A stretch of 64,000 bases of DNA from Rubrivivax sp. (GTDB lineage Bacteria > Pseudomonadota > Gammaproteobacteria > Burkholderiales > Burkholderiaceae_C): positions 1 through 64,000 of the forward strand of contig JAEUPB010000028.1 of NCBI GenBank assembly GCA_016789955.1. Direction: 5' to 3'. The notes under the pieces are model-generated. The model was not told the DNA's origin. It saw nothing but the letters and a program-made list of their open reading frames with translations, and made no database searches. Below are positions 7,513 through 16,011 of the stretch, piece by piece (the first letter of the stretch is position 1; every line of letters begins with the position of its first letter). Made by a program: the position numbers and the translations under genes.

Positions 7513-9891
7513 GTGCAACTCAGCGCGGCCACGACGATGACCCTCCTCGAATCCAGTTCCGACCGCCGGCCCGCGCACGCGGGGCGCGCGCCGCGCTCGG
7601 TGCGCTACGTCGGCCTCGACGTTGCGTCGGCCGCGGCCCGTGTGCAGGTGCGCGCAGGTTGTGCGGCCCGGCAGGCCGTGCAGGCTGGCGACGAGGTGGA
7701 ACTGAGCAACGACGATGGTGGTTGCGCGCTGTGGCTGTTGGCCTTCGATGAGCATCGCCGGCCCAGTGCGGGTTTGCTGCAAAGCACAAGTGCCTCGAGT
7801 GCCTTCAGTGCGCCAGAAGTGCCGCTCGACCGCCAACGCTTCGATGCGCAAGACCTCGACGCCTGGATGAACCACGCGGCTGAACTGACGGCGCGCCAAG
7901 TCGGCGACAGCGACACGGTGCCCGGCAGCACATCCCGATTTGTCGCGCGGGCCAACGGTACCTTGTGGTGCATCGTGCCAGCAGCCGATGCCGCGGCTGC
8001 GGGCGGAGGCGCCGCTTCACTGCACCTCGCAGGCCGGTCCGGGTCGACCGACGCCCGTGAGGTGTTGCCCGAACCCTTCGGCCCCGCGCGCGATGAACTT
8101 CGGGTCGAGGCCCGCACCGCGCGCGCCTACCGCGTGCGCGCCGGCGAGTGCATCCAGATCATCGACGTGCAGGGCCAGCAGTGCTCCGACTTCATGGCCG
8201 TGCGCGAAGACGCGCTGGCGCGTGGCCAGGAGCGCTATATCGACGGCACCGTCACGCGCACGATGGTCGGTGGCGCCTACCCCGGCCCGGGCCTGTACGA
8301 CAAGTACTTCGACCAGGACATGCGGCCGCTGCTGGTGGTCGTGCAAGACACCGTGGGCCGCCACGACACCTTCGGCCTCGCCTGCACGGCACGCGGCTAC
8401 GAAGAACGCGGCTTCCCCGATCACGCCAATTGCTCGGACAACATCTCGGCGGCGTACCGGCCGTTCGGCATCACCGAGCGTGCCGCGTGGCCGGCCATCA
8501 ACCTGTTCTTCAACTCCTGGATCCTGCCGGGCGACAACCGCCTGCGTTCCGACGAAGGCTGGTCACGGCCGGGCGACTTCGTCGTCCTGCGTGCGTTGAC
8601 CGATCTCATCTGCGTCACCACCGCCTGCCCGGCCGACATCGACGGCATCAACGGCTGGAACCCGACCGACATCCATGTGCGCATCTACCCACCCGACCTG
8701 CAGATTCCCGCAGCGGTGGCCTACCGGTCGCAGCCCGGTGCGCAGGCGACCATGAGCCAACCCAGCGCGTTCCATGACCGCACCAGTGCCTTGACGCGGC
8801 ACTACGCCACCGTGCGCGACCTGTGGCTGCCGACCAGCTACGAAAGCACCCGCGCCCTCGAGGAGTACGAGGCCTGCCGCAACGCCGTGACGCTGCAAGA
8901 CATGTCGGCGCTGCGCAAGTTCGACATCGCCGGCCCCGACGCCGTGGCCCTGCTCGATTTGTGCACCACGCGCGACGTGCGGCTCTTGGCCGTGGGCCGC
9001 GGCCACTACACGCTCGTCTGCGACGACGCCGGCGCGGTCATCGACGACGGCACGCTCTTTCGCATGACGCCCGATGTCTTCCGCTGGTTTCCGAGCTCCG
9101 AGCTGAGTGCGCTGCACATGAAAGACGTGGCCGCCGAGCGCGGGCTGGCGGCGTGGGTGCGCGCGCACGACGCGTCGTTGCCGAACCTTTCGCTGCAAGG
9201 GCCGAAGAGCCGCGAGCTGCTGGCCGAGCTGGTGTTCATCCAGCCCACGAACACGGCGCTGGCGCAGCTGAAGTGGTTCGGCTGCACCGTGGCTCGCCTG
9301 CACGACCGCGAAGGGCCGGCCTTCATGCTCACGCGCAGCGGCTACACGGGCGAGCTCGGCTACGAGATCTTCTGCAGCCGCAAAGACGCGCTGCCGATCT
9401 GGGACGCCTTGATGCAGGCCGGTGAGCGCCACGGCATCACGCCGATGGGCTCCGAGGCGCTGGGGTTGCTGCGCGTCGAGGCCGGTCTGGCGGCGCAGGG
9501 TGCGGAATTCGGCAACGACATCGATGCCTTCGAGGCCGGCCTCGGCTTTGCGGTGGACCTGCGCAAGCCGGCCTTCATCGGCAAGGCGGCGCTCGAACGC
9601 ATCCACGCCGCGCCGCGCCGGCTGCTGACCGGTCTGGTGCTCGCGGGCAACGAAGCCCCGGCGCACGGCGATGGTGTCTTCAAGGGCCGCCAGCGCGTTG
9701 GCACGATTACCAGCGCCGTGCGCTCGCCGGCGCTCGGTTGCGCCATCGCACTGGCCCGCGTTGCGGTGGAATGGGCCGAGGCCGGGCACGCGCTCGAAGT
9801 CGGGCGGCTCGACGGGCAGATGAAGCGTTTGGCGTGCACCACGGCGCCGTTTCCGTTCGTGGACCCGCAGCGCCTGCGCGCTCGGGCATGA
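7513..9891 (+). CDS. tdm: Candidate trimethylamine N-oxide demethylase (DUF1989-GcvT fusion)
   Basis: 792-residue two-domain enzyme. Residues about 190-400 form a DUF1989 domain with probable metal ligands: Cys224 (GQQCSDF), Cys291 (GLACTARG), His304 and Cys307 (DHANCSDN), and Cys372 (TTACPADIDGINGWNPTD). Residues about 414-792 form a GcvT/aminomethyltransferase-type tetrahydrofolate-binding domain (SGYTGELGYEIF, LRVEAGLAAQGAEF). This order and length are those of TMAO demethylase, which converts TMAO to dimethylamine and passes formaldehyde to tetrahydrofolate. The first 180 residues are less conserved. Start GTG 7513 or ATG 7537 is possible. Neighbouring betaine/TMAO-type importer genes support a methylated-amine substrate; glycine betaine or a relative remains an alternative. 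No flavin monooxygenase (Tmm) gene is in the window. Confidence 0.65.
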   Translation: MQLSAATTMTLLESSSDRRPAHAGRAPRSVRYVGLDVASAAARVQVRAGCAARQAVQAGDEVELSNDDGGCALWLLAFDEHRRPSAGLLQSTSASSAFSAPEVPLDRQRFDAQDLDAWMNHAAELTARQVGDSDTVPGSTSRFVARANGTLWCIVPAADAAAAGGGAASLHLAGRSGSTDAREVLPEPFGPARDELRVEARTARAYRVRAGECIQIIDVQGQQCSDFMAVREDALARGQERYIDGTVTRTMVGGAYPGPGLYDKYFDQDMRPLLVVVQDTVGRHDTFGLACTARGYEERGFPDHANCSDNISAAYRPFGITERAAWPAINLFFNSWILPGDNRLRSDEGWSRPGDFVVLRALTDLICVTTACPADIDGINGWNPTDIHVRIYPPDLQIPAAVAYRSQPGAQATMSQPSAFHDRTSALTRHYATVRDLWLPTSYESTRALEEYEACRNAVTLQDMSALRKFDIAGPDAVALLDLCTTRDVRLLAVGRGHYTLVCDDAGAVIDDGTLFRMTPDVFRWFPSSELSALHMKDVAAERGLAAWVRAHDASLPNLSLQGPKSRELLAELVFIQPTNTALAQLKWFGCTVARLHDREGPAFMLTRSGYTGELGYEIFCSRKDALPIWDALMQAGERHGITPMGSEALGLLRVEAGLAAQGAEFGNDIDAFEAGLGFAVDLRKPAFIGKAALERIHAAPRRLLTGLVLAGNEAPAHGDGVFKGRQRVGTITSAVRSPALGCAIALARVAVEWAEAGHALEVGRLDGQMKRLACTTAPFPFVDPQRLRARA

Positions 9892-9923
9892 TGGTCCCAA
9901 CCCTCTTTCATCGAGGTGAAAAC

Positions 9924-10886
9924 ATGAAGACAGCTTTGAAGATCCTTGCCGCCGCCGTGCTGCTGAGCGCGGCCGGTGCCGCGTTTGCGAACGACAAGGT
10001 GATGATCGGCGAGCCGAACTGGCCCGGCGCGAAGATCGTCGCCAACCTGCTGAGAACCGTGATCACGACGCGGCTGGGCGGTCAGGTCGCGCTTGTGCCC
10101 GGAACCAACCCGGTGATCTTCGCGGCCATGGACGGCGGCAAGGGTGACATCGATGTGCACCCCGACGTCTGGCTGCCCAATCAGAAGAGCCTGACCGACA
10201 AGTACGTGGACGCGAGCAAGACGGTCGCATTGAGCAAGGGTTCGTACAGCGGGCGAGCCGGTTTCTGCGTGCCCACCTACATGGTCAAGGAGCACAAGAT
10301 CAAGTCGGTCTATGACCTCGCCACGCCCGAGGCGCAGAAGCTGTTCGATGCCGACGGCGACGGCAAGGGCGAGATCTGGATCGGCGCCGCGGGCTGGGCC
10401 TCCACCGCCATCCACCAGGTCAAGGTGCGCGACTACGGCATCGGCAGCTTCCTCGAGCCGACCAAGGAAGACGAAGCGGTCTTCTTCGCCAAGCTGGCCT
10501 CGCAGATCGCCAAGAAGAAGGGCGTCGCCTTCTACTGCTACACGCCGCACTACGTGCACCGGCTGCACGACGTGACGATGCTCGACGAGCCGGCGTTCGA
10601 CAGCGCGAAGTACAAGATGGTGCAGCCCAACGAAGACGCCGACTGGCTGAACAAGTCGAAGATCACCGTCGGCGACTCGCCCAAATTCGTGCACGTGGCG
10701 TACTCCAAGTCGCTCGAAAGGCGCGCCCCCGATGTGGCCCGTTTCCTGGCCAACATCAAGCTCGAGACCGAACTCGTCAGCGAGTGGACGCGGGCGGTGG
10801 TCGTCGACAAGAAGGAGCCGGCCGACGTGGTGAAAGCCTGGGTCGCCGCCAACCCGAAGGTGGTCGATCGCTGGCTGGGTCTGTAA
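9924..10886 (+). CDS. Quaternary-amine/TMAO-type ABC importer, periplasmic binding protein
   Basis: 320-residue OpuAC-family binding protein for glycine betaine-like ligands. A Sec signal peptide covers residues 1-23 (KILAAAVLLSAAGAAFA). The mature start VMIGEPNWPG and later IWIGAAGWAS carry Trp residues of the sort that build aromatic cages for trimethylammonium groups. DADGDGKGE at residues 142-150 looks like a calcium-binding loop; I recall a calcium site in the TMAO-binding protein TmoX, which would favour that subfamily over ProX. The gene follows the demethylase by 32 bases and precedes the ATPase by 5, so this is one operon. Ligand specificity is inferred. Confidence 0.82.
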   Translation: MKTALKILAAAVLLSAAGAAFANDKVMIGEPNWPGAKIVANLLRTVITTRLGGQVALVPGTNPVIFAAMDGGKGDIDVHPDVWLPNQKSLTDKYVDASKTVALSKGSYSGRAGFCVPTYMVKEHKIKSVYDLATPEAQKLFDADGDGKGEIWIGAAGWASTAIHQVKVRDYGIGSFLEPTKEDEAVFFAKLASQIAKKKGVAFYCYTPHYVHRLHDVTMLDEPAFDSAKYKMVQPNEDADWLNKSKITVGDSPKFVHVAYSKSLERRAPDVARFLANIKLETELVSEWTRAVVVDKKEPADVVKAWVAANPKVVDRWLGL

Positions 10887-10891
10887 GAGCC

Positions 10892-11962
10892 GTGGCCCCG
10901 GACATCGCGATCTCGATCGACGGTGTCTGGAAGATCTTCGGCAGCCGCGCTCAGGAGGCGTTCGAAGCCATCCGGCGCGAGGGCTTGAGCAAGAAGGCGG
11001 TCGCCGAGCGCTTCGGCTGCGTCGTCGGCGTGGCCGATGCGAGCTTCGAGGTGGAGCGCGGCGAGATCTTCTGCGTCATGGGCTTGTCGGGCTCGGGCAA
11101 GTCCACCCTCGTGCGCCACGTCAACCGGCTGCTCGAGCCCACCGCCGGCCGCATCAAGGTGGGTGATGCGGACGTGATGGCGATGGACGAGGCCGCGCTG
11201 CGCGAGTTCCGCAATCACCAGGTGGCGATGGTGTTCCAGAGCTTCGGCCTGCTGCCGCACCGCACCGTGCGCGACAACGTGGCGATACCGCTGGAGATTC
11301 GCGGCGCGAGCAAGGCCGAGCGCTGGCGCGAGGCCGACCGCGTGATCGCGATGGTGGAGCTCACCGGCTGGGAAGACCGGTACGCGCATGAGCTCTCCGG
11401 CGGCATGCAGCAGCGCGTGGGCCTGGCGCGCGCGATCGCCGCCAACCCGCTGATCCTGCTGATGGACGAGCCGTTCTCGGCGCTCGACCCGCTCATCCGC
11501 CGCCAGCTGCAAGACCAGTTCATGGCGCTGTCGAAAGTGATGAAGAAGACGACGATCTTCATCACGCACGATCTGGACGAGGCCATCCGCATCGGCCACC
11601 GCATCGCGATCATGAAAGACGGGCGCATCGTGCAGATCGGCCGGCCCGAGCAGATCGTGCTGAACCCGGCCGACGAGTACGTGGCGGAGTTCGTCGCCGG
11701 CATCTCGCGGCTGAAGCTCGTGCGTGCCGCCTCGCTGATGCGGCCGCTGCCATCGAACGCCGAAAGTGCCGCCGCGCTGCTGGCCCACGCGCCGCGCGTG
11801 ATGGCCGAGCAGGACCTGAGCACGCTGATCGATGTCTCGATCGAGCACGACGGGCCGTTGCTCGTCACCTCGGCCGACGGCACACCAAGTGGGCTGGTCG
11901 AGCGCGTGGACCTGCTGCGTGCGCTGCAGGGCCGGCCTCGGGCCGAAGCCGCCGCCGCATGA
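10892..11962 (+). CDS. Quaternary-amine/TMAO-type ABC importer, ATPase subunit
   Basis: 356-residue ProV-like ATPase. Walker A GLSGSGKST, signature LSGGMQQRVGLARAIA and Walker B LILLMDEPFSALDP are intact. About 60 residues precede Walker A; FEAIRREGLSKKAVAERFGC is the insertion typical of ProV/OpuAA proteins. The C-terminal region after about residue 275 is shorter and less clearly a pair of CBS domains than in ProV. Start GTG 10892 gives the correct spacing after the binding-protein stop at 10886. It overlaps the permease gene by four bases (ATGA), implying translational coupling. Confidence 0.9.
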   Translation: MAPDIAISIDGVWKIFGSRAQEAFEAIRREGLSKKAVAERFGCVVGVADASFEVERGEIFCVMGLSGSGKSTLVRHVNRLLEPTAGRIKVGDADVMAMDEAALREFRNHQVAMVFQSFGLLPHRTVRDNVAIPLEIRGASKAERWREADRVIAMVELTGWEDRYAHELSGGMQQRVGLARAIAANPLILLMDEPFSALDPLIRRQLQDQFMALSKVMKKTTIFITHDLDEAIRIGHRIAIMKDGRIVQIGRPEQIVLNPADEYVAEFVAGISRLKLVRAASLMRPLPSNAESAAALLAHAPRVMAEQDLSTLIDVSIEHDGPLLVTSADGTPSGLVERVDLLRALQGRPRAEAAAA

Positions 11963-13452
11963 GCGACGGTGCCGCACTCGACACGCTGGTGCGGCGCTTT
12001 GTCGGCCCCGGCGCCGACTACTACGCGCGCCGCTTCGAAGCACTCGGCGCCGCTGCGGGCTTTCGCTGGAGCTTCAACCCCTTTGCGGCGCTGGCCGGCT
12101 CGGTGTGGTTTGCCGCGCGTGGCCTGTGGTCGTGGTTCCTGCCCTTCCTGCTCGTCGAATCGCTCGGCCTGGTGCAGATGGCCATCGGCCTCTTCGGCGA
12201 CCGCGGGCGCGAGCAGCGCGAGCGCGCGGCCGGCATCCTGCGCACGCTGGCCGATCGCAAGCAGCAGATCGAGGAGGCGATCGCCAGCAACTCGCCGTCG
12301 GTCGAGGCGCTGCAGCGCGCCGCGGCGTCGCTCGAGCGCGCGCTGGCCGATGCCACGCTGCAAGCCGACCTCGCCAGCAAGAGCGGCCTCTTCGTCACGC
12401 TGATCGGCCTGGCCATCGTGCTGGCCACGCGCGCGTTGCAGGCCGGCATTGCCAACTGGACGCTCGAGCGCCGCTTCACGCAGTGGCGCTCCGACCGCAA
12501 CCTGCCGGCCGGCCGCTCGTGGCAACGCGCGCTGGCGGGGCTGGCGATGCTGCTGATCGTGGTCGTCCTCACCGGCGTGCGCTTTGCGCGGCCCGAACTG
12601 CTGCCGGTCCTGGCCGACTTCCCCACCCAGCGATCGTGGCGCATCGATGTCGGCGACGCCATCAAGGCCGGCTTCGAATGGGCCAAGCGCGCCGGCGAAG
12701 GCTTCTTCGGCAGCATCACACTGGGCGTGCGCCGCCTGCTCGATGCGGTGGAGACGGTGCTCGTCGGCACGCCGTGGATCGTGACGATGGCCGTGCTCGG
12801 CCTGCTCGCCTGGTTGAGCGGCGGCGCGCGCGTGGCCATCTTCACCCTCGCGGCGCTCGCGTACCTCGGCCTGCTCGGCTTCTGGGAAAAGGCGATGACG
12901 ACGATCTCGCTGCTCGGTGCGGCGGCGCTGGTGTCGATCACGCTCGGCATACCGCTCGGCATCTACTGCGCACGCCGGCCGCGCGTGTTTGCGATGGTGC
13001 GGCCGGTGCTCGATTTCATGCAGTCGATGCCGTCGTTCGTGTATCTGATTCCGGTGGTGGCGTTTTTCGGCGCCGGCAAGCCCGCCGCCATCGTGGCGAC
13101 GCTGATCTTCGGCTCGCCCCCGGTGGTGCGCATGACCGTGCTCGGCCTGCAGCAGGTGCCCGAGGCGGTGCGCGAGGCGGCGATGGCCTTCGGCGCCTCG
13201 CCGCGCTACCTGCTGTTCAAGGTCGATCTGCCGCTGGCCGCGCGCACCATCATGGCCGGCGTCAACCAGACCATTCTGTTGAGCCTGGCGATGGTCGTCG
13301 TGGCTTCGCTGATCGGCGCCAAGGGTCTGGGCGAAGACGTGCTCGAAGCGCTGCAGTACGCCTCCGAGGGGCAGGGCATCCTCGCGGGGCTCGCGATCCT
13401 GTGCTGCGCCTTGATCCTCGACCGCATCGTGCAGGGCCGGCGCAAACCGTGA
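11959..13452 (+). CDS. Quaternary-amine/TMAO-type ABC importer, permease with long N-terminus
   Basis: 497-residue inner-membrane permease of the ProW/OpuAB class. The binding-protein-dependent transport domain is in the C-terminal 190 residues, with the EAA-type loop PEAVREAAMAFGASPRYLLF. Ahead of it is a long extension: an early hydrophobic helix (about 35-65), a charged predicted coiled coil (about 72-145, REQRERAAGILRTLADRK onwards), then further helices. ProW is usually about 350 residues, so roughly 150 residues are extra. The ATG overlaps the ATPase stop. The coiled coil could serve regulation or dimerisation, but nothing shows this directly. Confidence 0.87.
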   Translation: MSDGAALDTLVRRFVGPGADYYARRFEALGAAAGFRWSFNPFAALAGSVWFAARGLWSWFLPFLLVESLGLVQMAIGLFGDRGREQRERAAGILRTLADRKQQIEEAIASNSPSVEALQRAAASLERALADATLQADLASKSGLFVTLIGLAIVLATRALQAGIANWTLERRFTQWRSDRNLPAGRSWQRALAGLAMLLIVVVLTGVRFARPELLPVLADFPTQRSWRIDVGDAIKAGFEWAKRAGEGFFGSITLGVRRLLDAVETVLVGTPWIVTMAVLGLLAWLSGGARVAIFTLAALAYLGLLGFWEKAMTTISLLGAAALVSITLGIPLGIYCARRPRVFAMVRPVLDFMQSMPSFVYLIPVVAFFGAGKPAAIVATLIFGSPPVVRMTVLGLQQVPEAVREAAMAFGASPRYLLFKVDLPLAARTIMAGVNQTILLSLAMVVVASLIGAKGLGEDVLEALQYASEGQGILAGLAILCCALILDRIVQGRRKP

Positions 13453-13477
13453 GCCGGCTTCGAGAAAGGCAGGCTGC

Positions 13478-15952
13478 ATGAGCCTCGTTCCCGCCCGCGC
13501 CGATGTCGTCATCGTCGGCGGCGGCATCATCGGCGCGTCGATCGCCTACCACCTGGCGAAGATCGGAATCACCGATGTCGTGTTGTTGGAGCGACGCCAG
13601 CTCACCTGCGGCACCACCTGGCATGCGGCCGGCCTGGTGCCGCAGTTGCGTGCCACGCGCACGCTGACCGAGCTCGCCAAGTACACGAGCGAGCTGCTGA
13701 AGACGCTCGAGGCCGAGACCGGCCAAGCCACCGGCTTCAAGCAAAACGGCTCGATCGGCGTGGCGCTTTGCGACGCGCGGTTCGAGGAGTTCAAGCGCAC
13801 CGGTGCGATGGGCCGCGCTTTCGGCGTGGAGGTCGAGTTCCTGACGCCCGGCGACATCGTCGCCCGCTACCCGCTGCTCTCGGACAAGGGTGTGGTCGGC
13901 GGCATCTGGACGCCCAATGACGGCCAGACGAACCCGATCGACACGACGATGGCCTACGTGAAAGGCGCGCGCCAGCGTGGCGCCCGCGTCGTGGAGAACG
14001 CCGAGGTCACCGACATCGTGGTCGAAAGCGGCTGTGAGACAAGGGCCAAGGGCGTGCGCGTCATGCACGAAGGTGCCGAGCACGAGGTGCGCACCGGCAC
14101 CGTGGTGCTTGCCGCCGGCATGTGGAGCCCGCAGATCGCGCGCAAGCTCGGCATCCGCCTCGCGCTGCAGGCGGCGGAGCATTTCTACATCGTCACCGAG
14201 CCCATCGCCTCGCTGCCGAAGAACCTGCCGGTGCTGCGCGTGCCCGACGAGTGGGCCTACTACAAGGAGGACGCCGGCAAGCTGCTGCTCGGCGCTTTCG
14301 AGCCCGTCGCCAAGCCGTGGGCGCTGCAAGGCATTCCGAAGGACTTCTGCTTCGACGAACTGCCCGACGACTTCGAGCACTTCGAGCCGGTGCTGAGCAA
14401 GGCGGTGGAGCGCGTGCCGGTGCTGCAGCACACCGGCATCGCGACCTGGTTCAACGGCCCCGAGAGCTTCACGCCCGACGACCGTTACCTGCTCGGCGAA
14501 ACCACCGAGGTGCGAGACCTGTTCGTCGCCTGCGGCTTCAACTCGATCGGCATCCAGAGCAGCGGCGGTGCGGGCAAGGTGCTGGCCGAGTGGATCCGCG
14601 ATCGGCAATCCCCGATCGACCTGCCGGGCATGGAAGTGCGCCGCATGCACCCGTGCCAGGGCACACGCACTTACCTTGCCGACCGCACCAAGGAGTCGCT
14701 CGGGCTGCTGTACCAGATGCACTGGCCGTTCCGGCAGGTGGAGAGTGCACGCGGCGCGCGACGCACGGCGTTCCACGATCGGCTCGTGGCGCTCGGCGCG
14801 TGCATGGGTGAGTTGAGCGGCTGGGAGCGTGCCAACTGGTACGCGGCACCCGGCTCGCAGCCGAAGTACGAATACAGCTTCGGCCGCCAGAACTGGTTTG
14901 CCCACACCGCGGCCGAATGCCGGGCGGTGCGCGACGGCGTGGCGCTGTTCGACCAGTCGTCGATGGCGAAATTTGTCGTGCAGGGGCGCGACGCCTGCAG
15001 GGTGCTGAACCGCCTGGGCACCGCCAACGTCGATGTCCAGGCCGGCCGCATCGTGTACACGCAGTGGCTCAACGCGCGCGGCGGCATCGAGGCCGATCTC
15101 ACCGTGCTGCGCCTGGCCGAAGACAAGTACATGGTGGTGACCTCGGTGTCGTCGCATGTGCGCGACCTGGCGCTGCTGCGGGAAGCCGCCGGCGCTGACC
15201 CAACCACCTTCTGCACCGTGACCGACGTCACCTCGGGCCTGCCGATGCTCGGGCTGATGGGACCGAAGTCACGCGCGTTGCTCGAGGCGTTGAGTGGCGA
15301 GGACTTGTCCAACGAGCAGTTCAAGTTCTCCACCTCCAAGGAGATCGAGATCGGCTACGCCATCGTGCGTGCCAACCGCATCACCTACGTCGGCGAGCTT
15401 GGTTGGGAGCTGTACATCCCGGCGGAGTTCGCGCTGCATGTGTTCGAGCGCGTGCTCGAAACCGGCGCGGCTTATGGCCTGAAGCTCGCCGGCTTTCACG
15501 CGATGAACGCCTGCCGCACCGAGAAGGGCTATCTGCACTGGGGCCACGACATCGGCATCGAAGACACGCCGCTCGAAGCCGGCCTCGGCTTCACCTGCGC
15601 CTGGGACAAACCGGGCGGCTTTGTCGGGCGTGAGGCGCTGTTGGCGCAAAAGGAACGCGGCGCGCCGCACAAGCGGCTGGTGCAGCTCGCGCTCGACGAT
15701 GCGAACGAGCTGCTGTATCACGAAGAACCGATCTTCGCCGACGGCCGGGCGGTGGGCGTGATCACCTCGGGCATGTTCGGCCACCGTGTCGAGGCGTCGC
15801 TGGGCATGGGCTACGTGAAGATGCCGCATGCGGTGACGGCCGACTGGATCGCGTCGACGCGGTTCGAGGTCGGCATTGGCGATCGGCGGGTGGGTGCGCG
15901 CGCGCAACTGTCGCCGTGGTACGACCCGAAGGGCGCGCGCATCCGCGTTTGA
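13478..15952 (+). CDS. Dimethylglycine/sarcosine dehydrogenase-like FAD-GcvT oxidoreductase
   Basis: 824-residue flavoprotein. The N-terminal DAO-type FAD domain starts with VVIVGGGIIGASIAYHLAK. It contains TTWHAAGLVP, where His49 aligns with the histidine that covalently carries FAD in dimethylglycine oxidases. A FAO_M-like linker is followed by a C-terminal GcvT domain (about residues 440-824; VGELGWELYIPAEFALHVFE and FHAMNACRTEKGY) that hands the oxidised methyl group to tetrahydrofolate. It is the last gene of the importer operon, 25 bases after the permease. Together with the DUF1989-GcvT enzyme, two consecutive folate-coupled demethylations are implied. Dimethylglycine, sarcosine or a related N-methyl compound may be the substrate. 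Confidence 0.85.
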   Translation: MSLVPARADVVIVGGGIIGASIAYHLAKIGITDVVLLERRQLTCGTTWHAAGLVPQLRATRTLTELAKYTSELLKTLEAETGQATGFKQNGSIGVALCDARFEEFKRTGAMGRAFGVEVEFLTPGDIVARYPLLSDKGVVGGIWTPNDGQTNPIDTTMAYVKGARQRGARVVENAEVTDIVVESGCETRAKGVRVMHEGAEHEVRTGTVVLAAGMWSPQIARKLGIRLALQAAEHFYIVTEPIASLPKNLPVLRVPDEWAYYKEDAGKLLLGAFEPVAKPWALQGIPKDFCFDELPDDFEHFEPVLSKAVERVPVLQHTGIATWFNGPESFTPDDRYLLGETTEVRDLFVACGFNSIGIQSSGGAGKVLAEWIRDRQSPIDLPGMEVRRMHPCQGTRTYLADRTKESLGLLYQMHWPFRQVESARGARRTAFHDRLVALGACMGELSGWERANWYAAPGSQPKYEYSFGRQNWFAHTAAECRAVRDGVALFDQSSMAKFVVQGRDACRVLNRLGTANVDVQAGRIVYTQWLNARGGIEADLTVLRLAEDKYMVVTSVSSHVRDLALLREAAGADPTTFCTVTDVTSGLPMLGLMGPKSRALLEALSGEDLSNEQFKFSTSKEIEIGYAIVRANRITYVGELGWELYIPAEFALHVFERVLETGAAYGLKLAGFHAMNACRTEKGYLHWGHDIGIEDTPLEAGLGFTCAWDKPGGFVGREALLAQKERGAPHKRLVQLALDDANELLYHEEPIFADGRAVGVITSGMFGHRVEASLGMGYVKMPHAVTADWIASTRFEVGIGDRRVGARAQLSPWYDPKGARIRV

Positions 15953-16011
15953 ACGAAGAGGCGTCGACTGTCTGCGCTCAGTCCGTCACCGATTTCCGCC
16001 ATCCCGCACCC

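Noticed and set aside
7513-9891. Simple aminomethyltransferase (glycine cleavage T protein)
   Set aside because: The protein is about twice GcvT length with an N-terminal DUF1989 metal domain, and no gcvH/gcvP genes are near.
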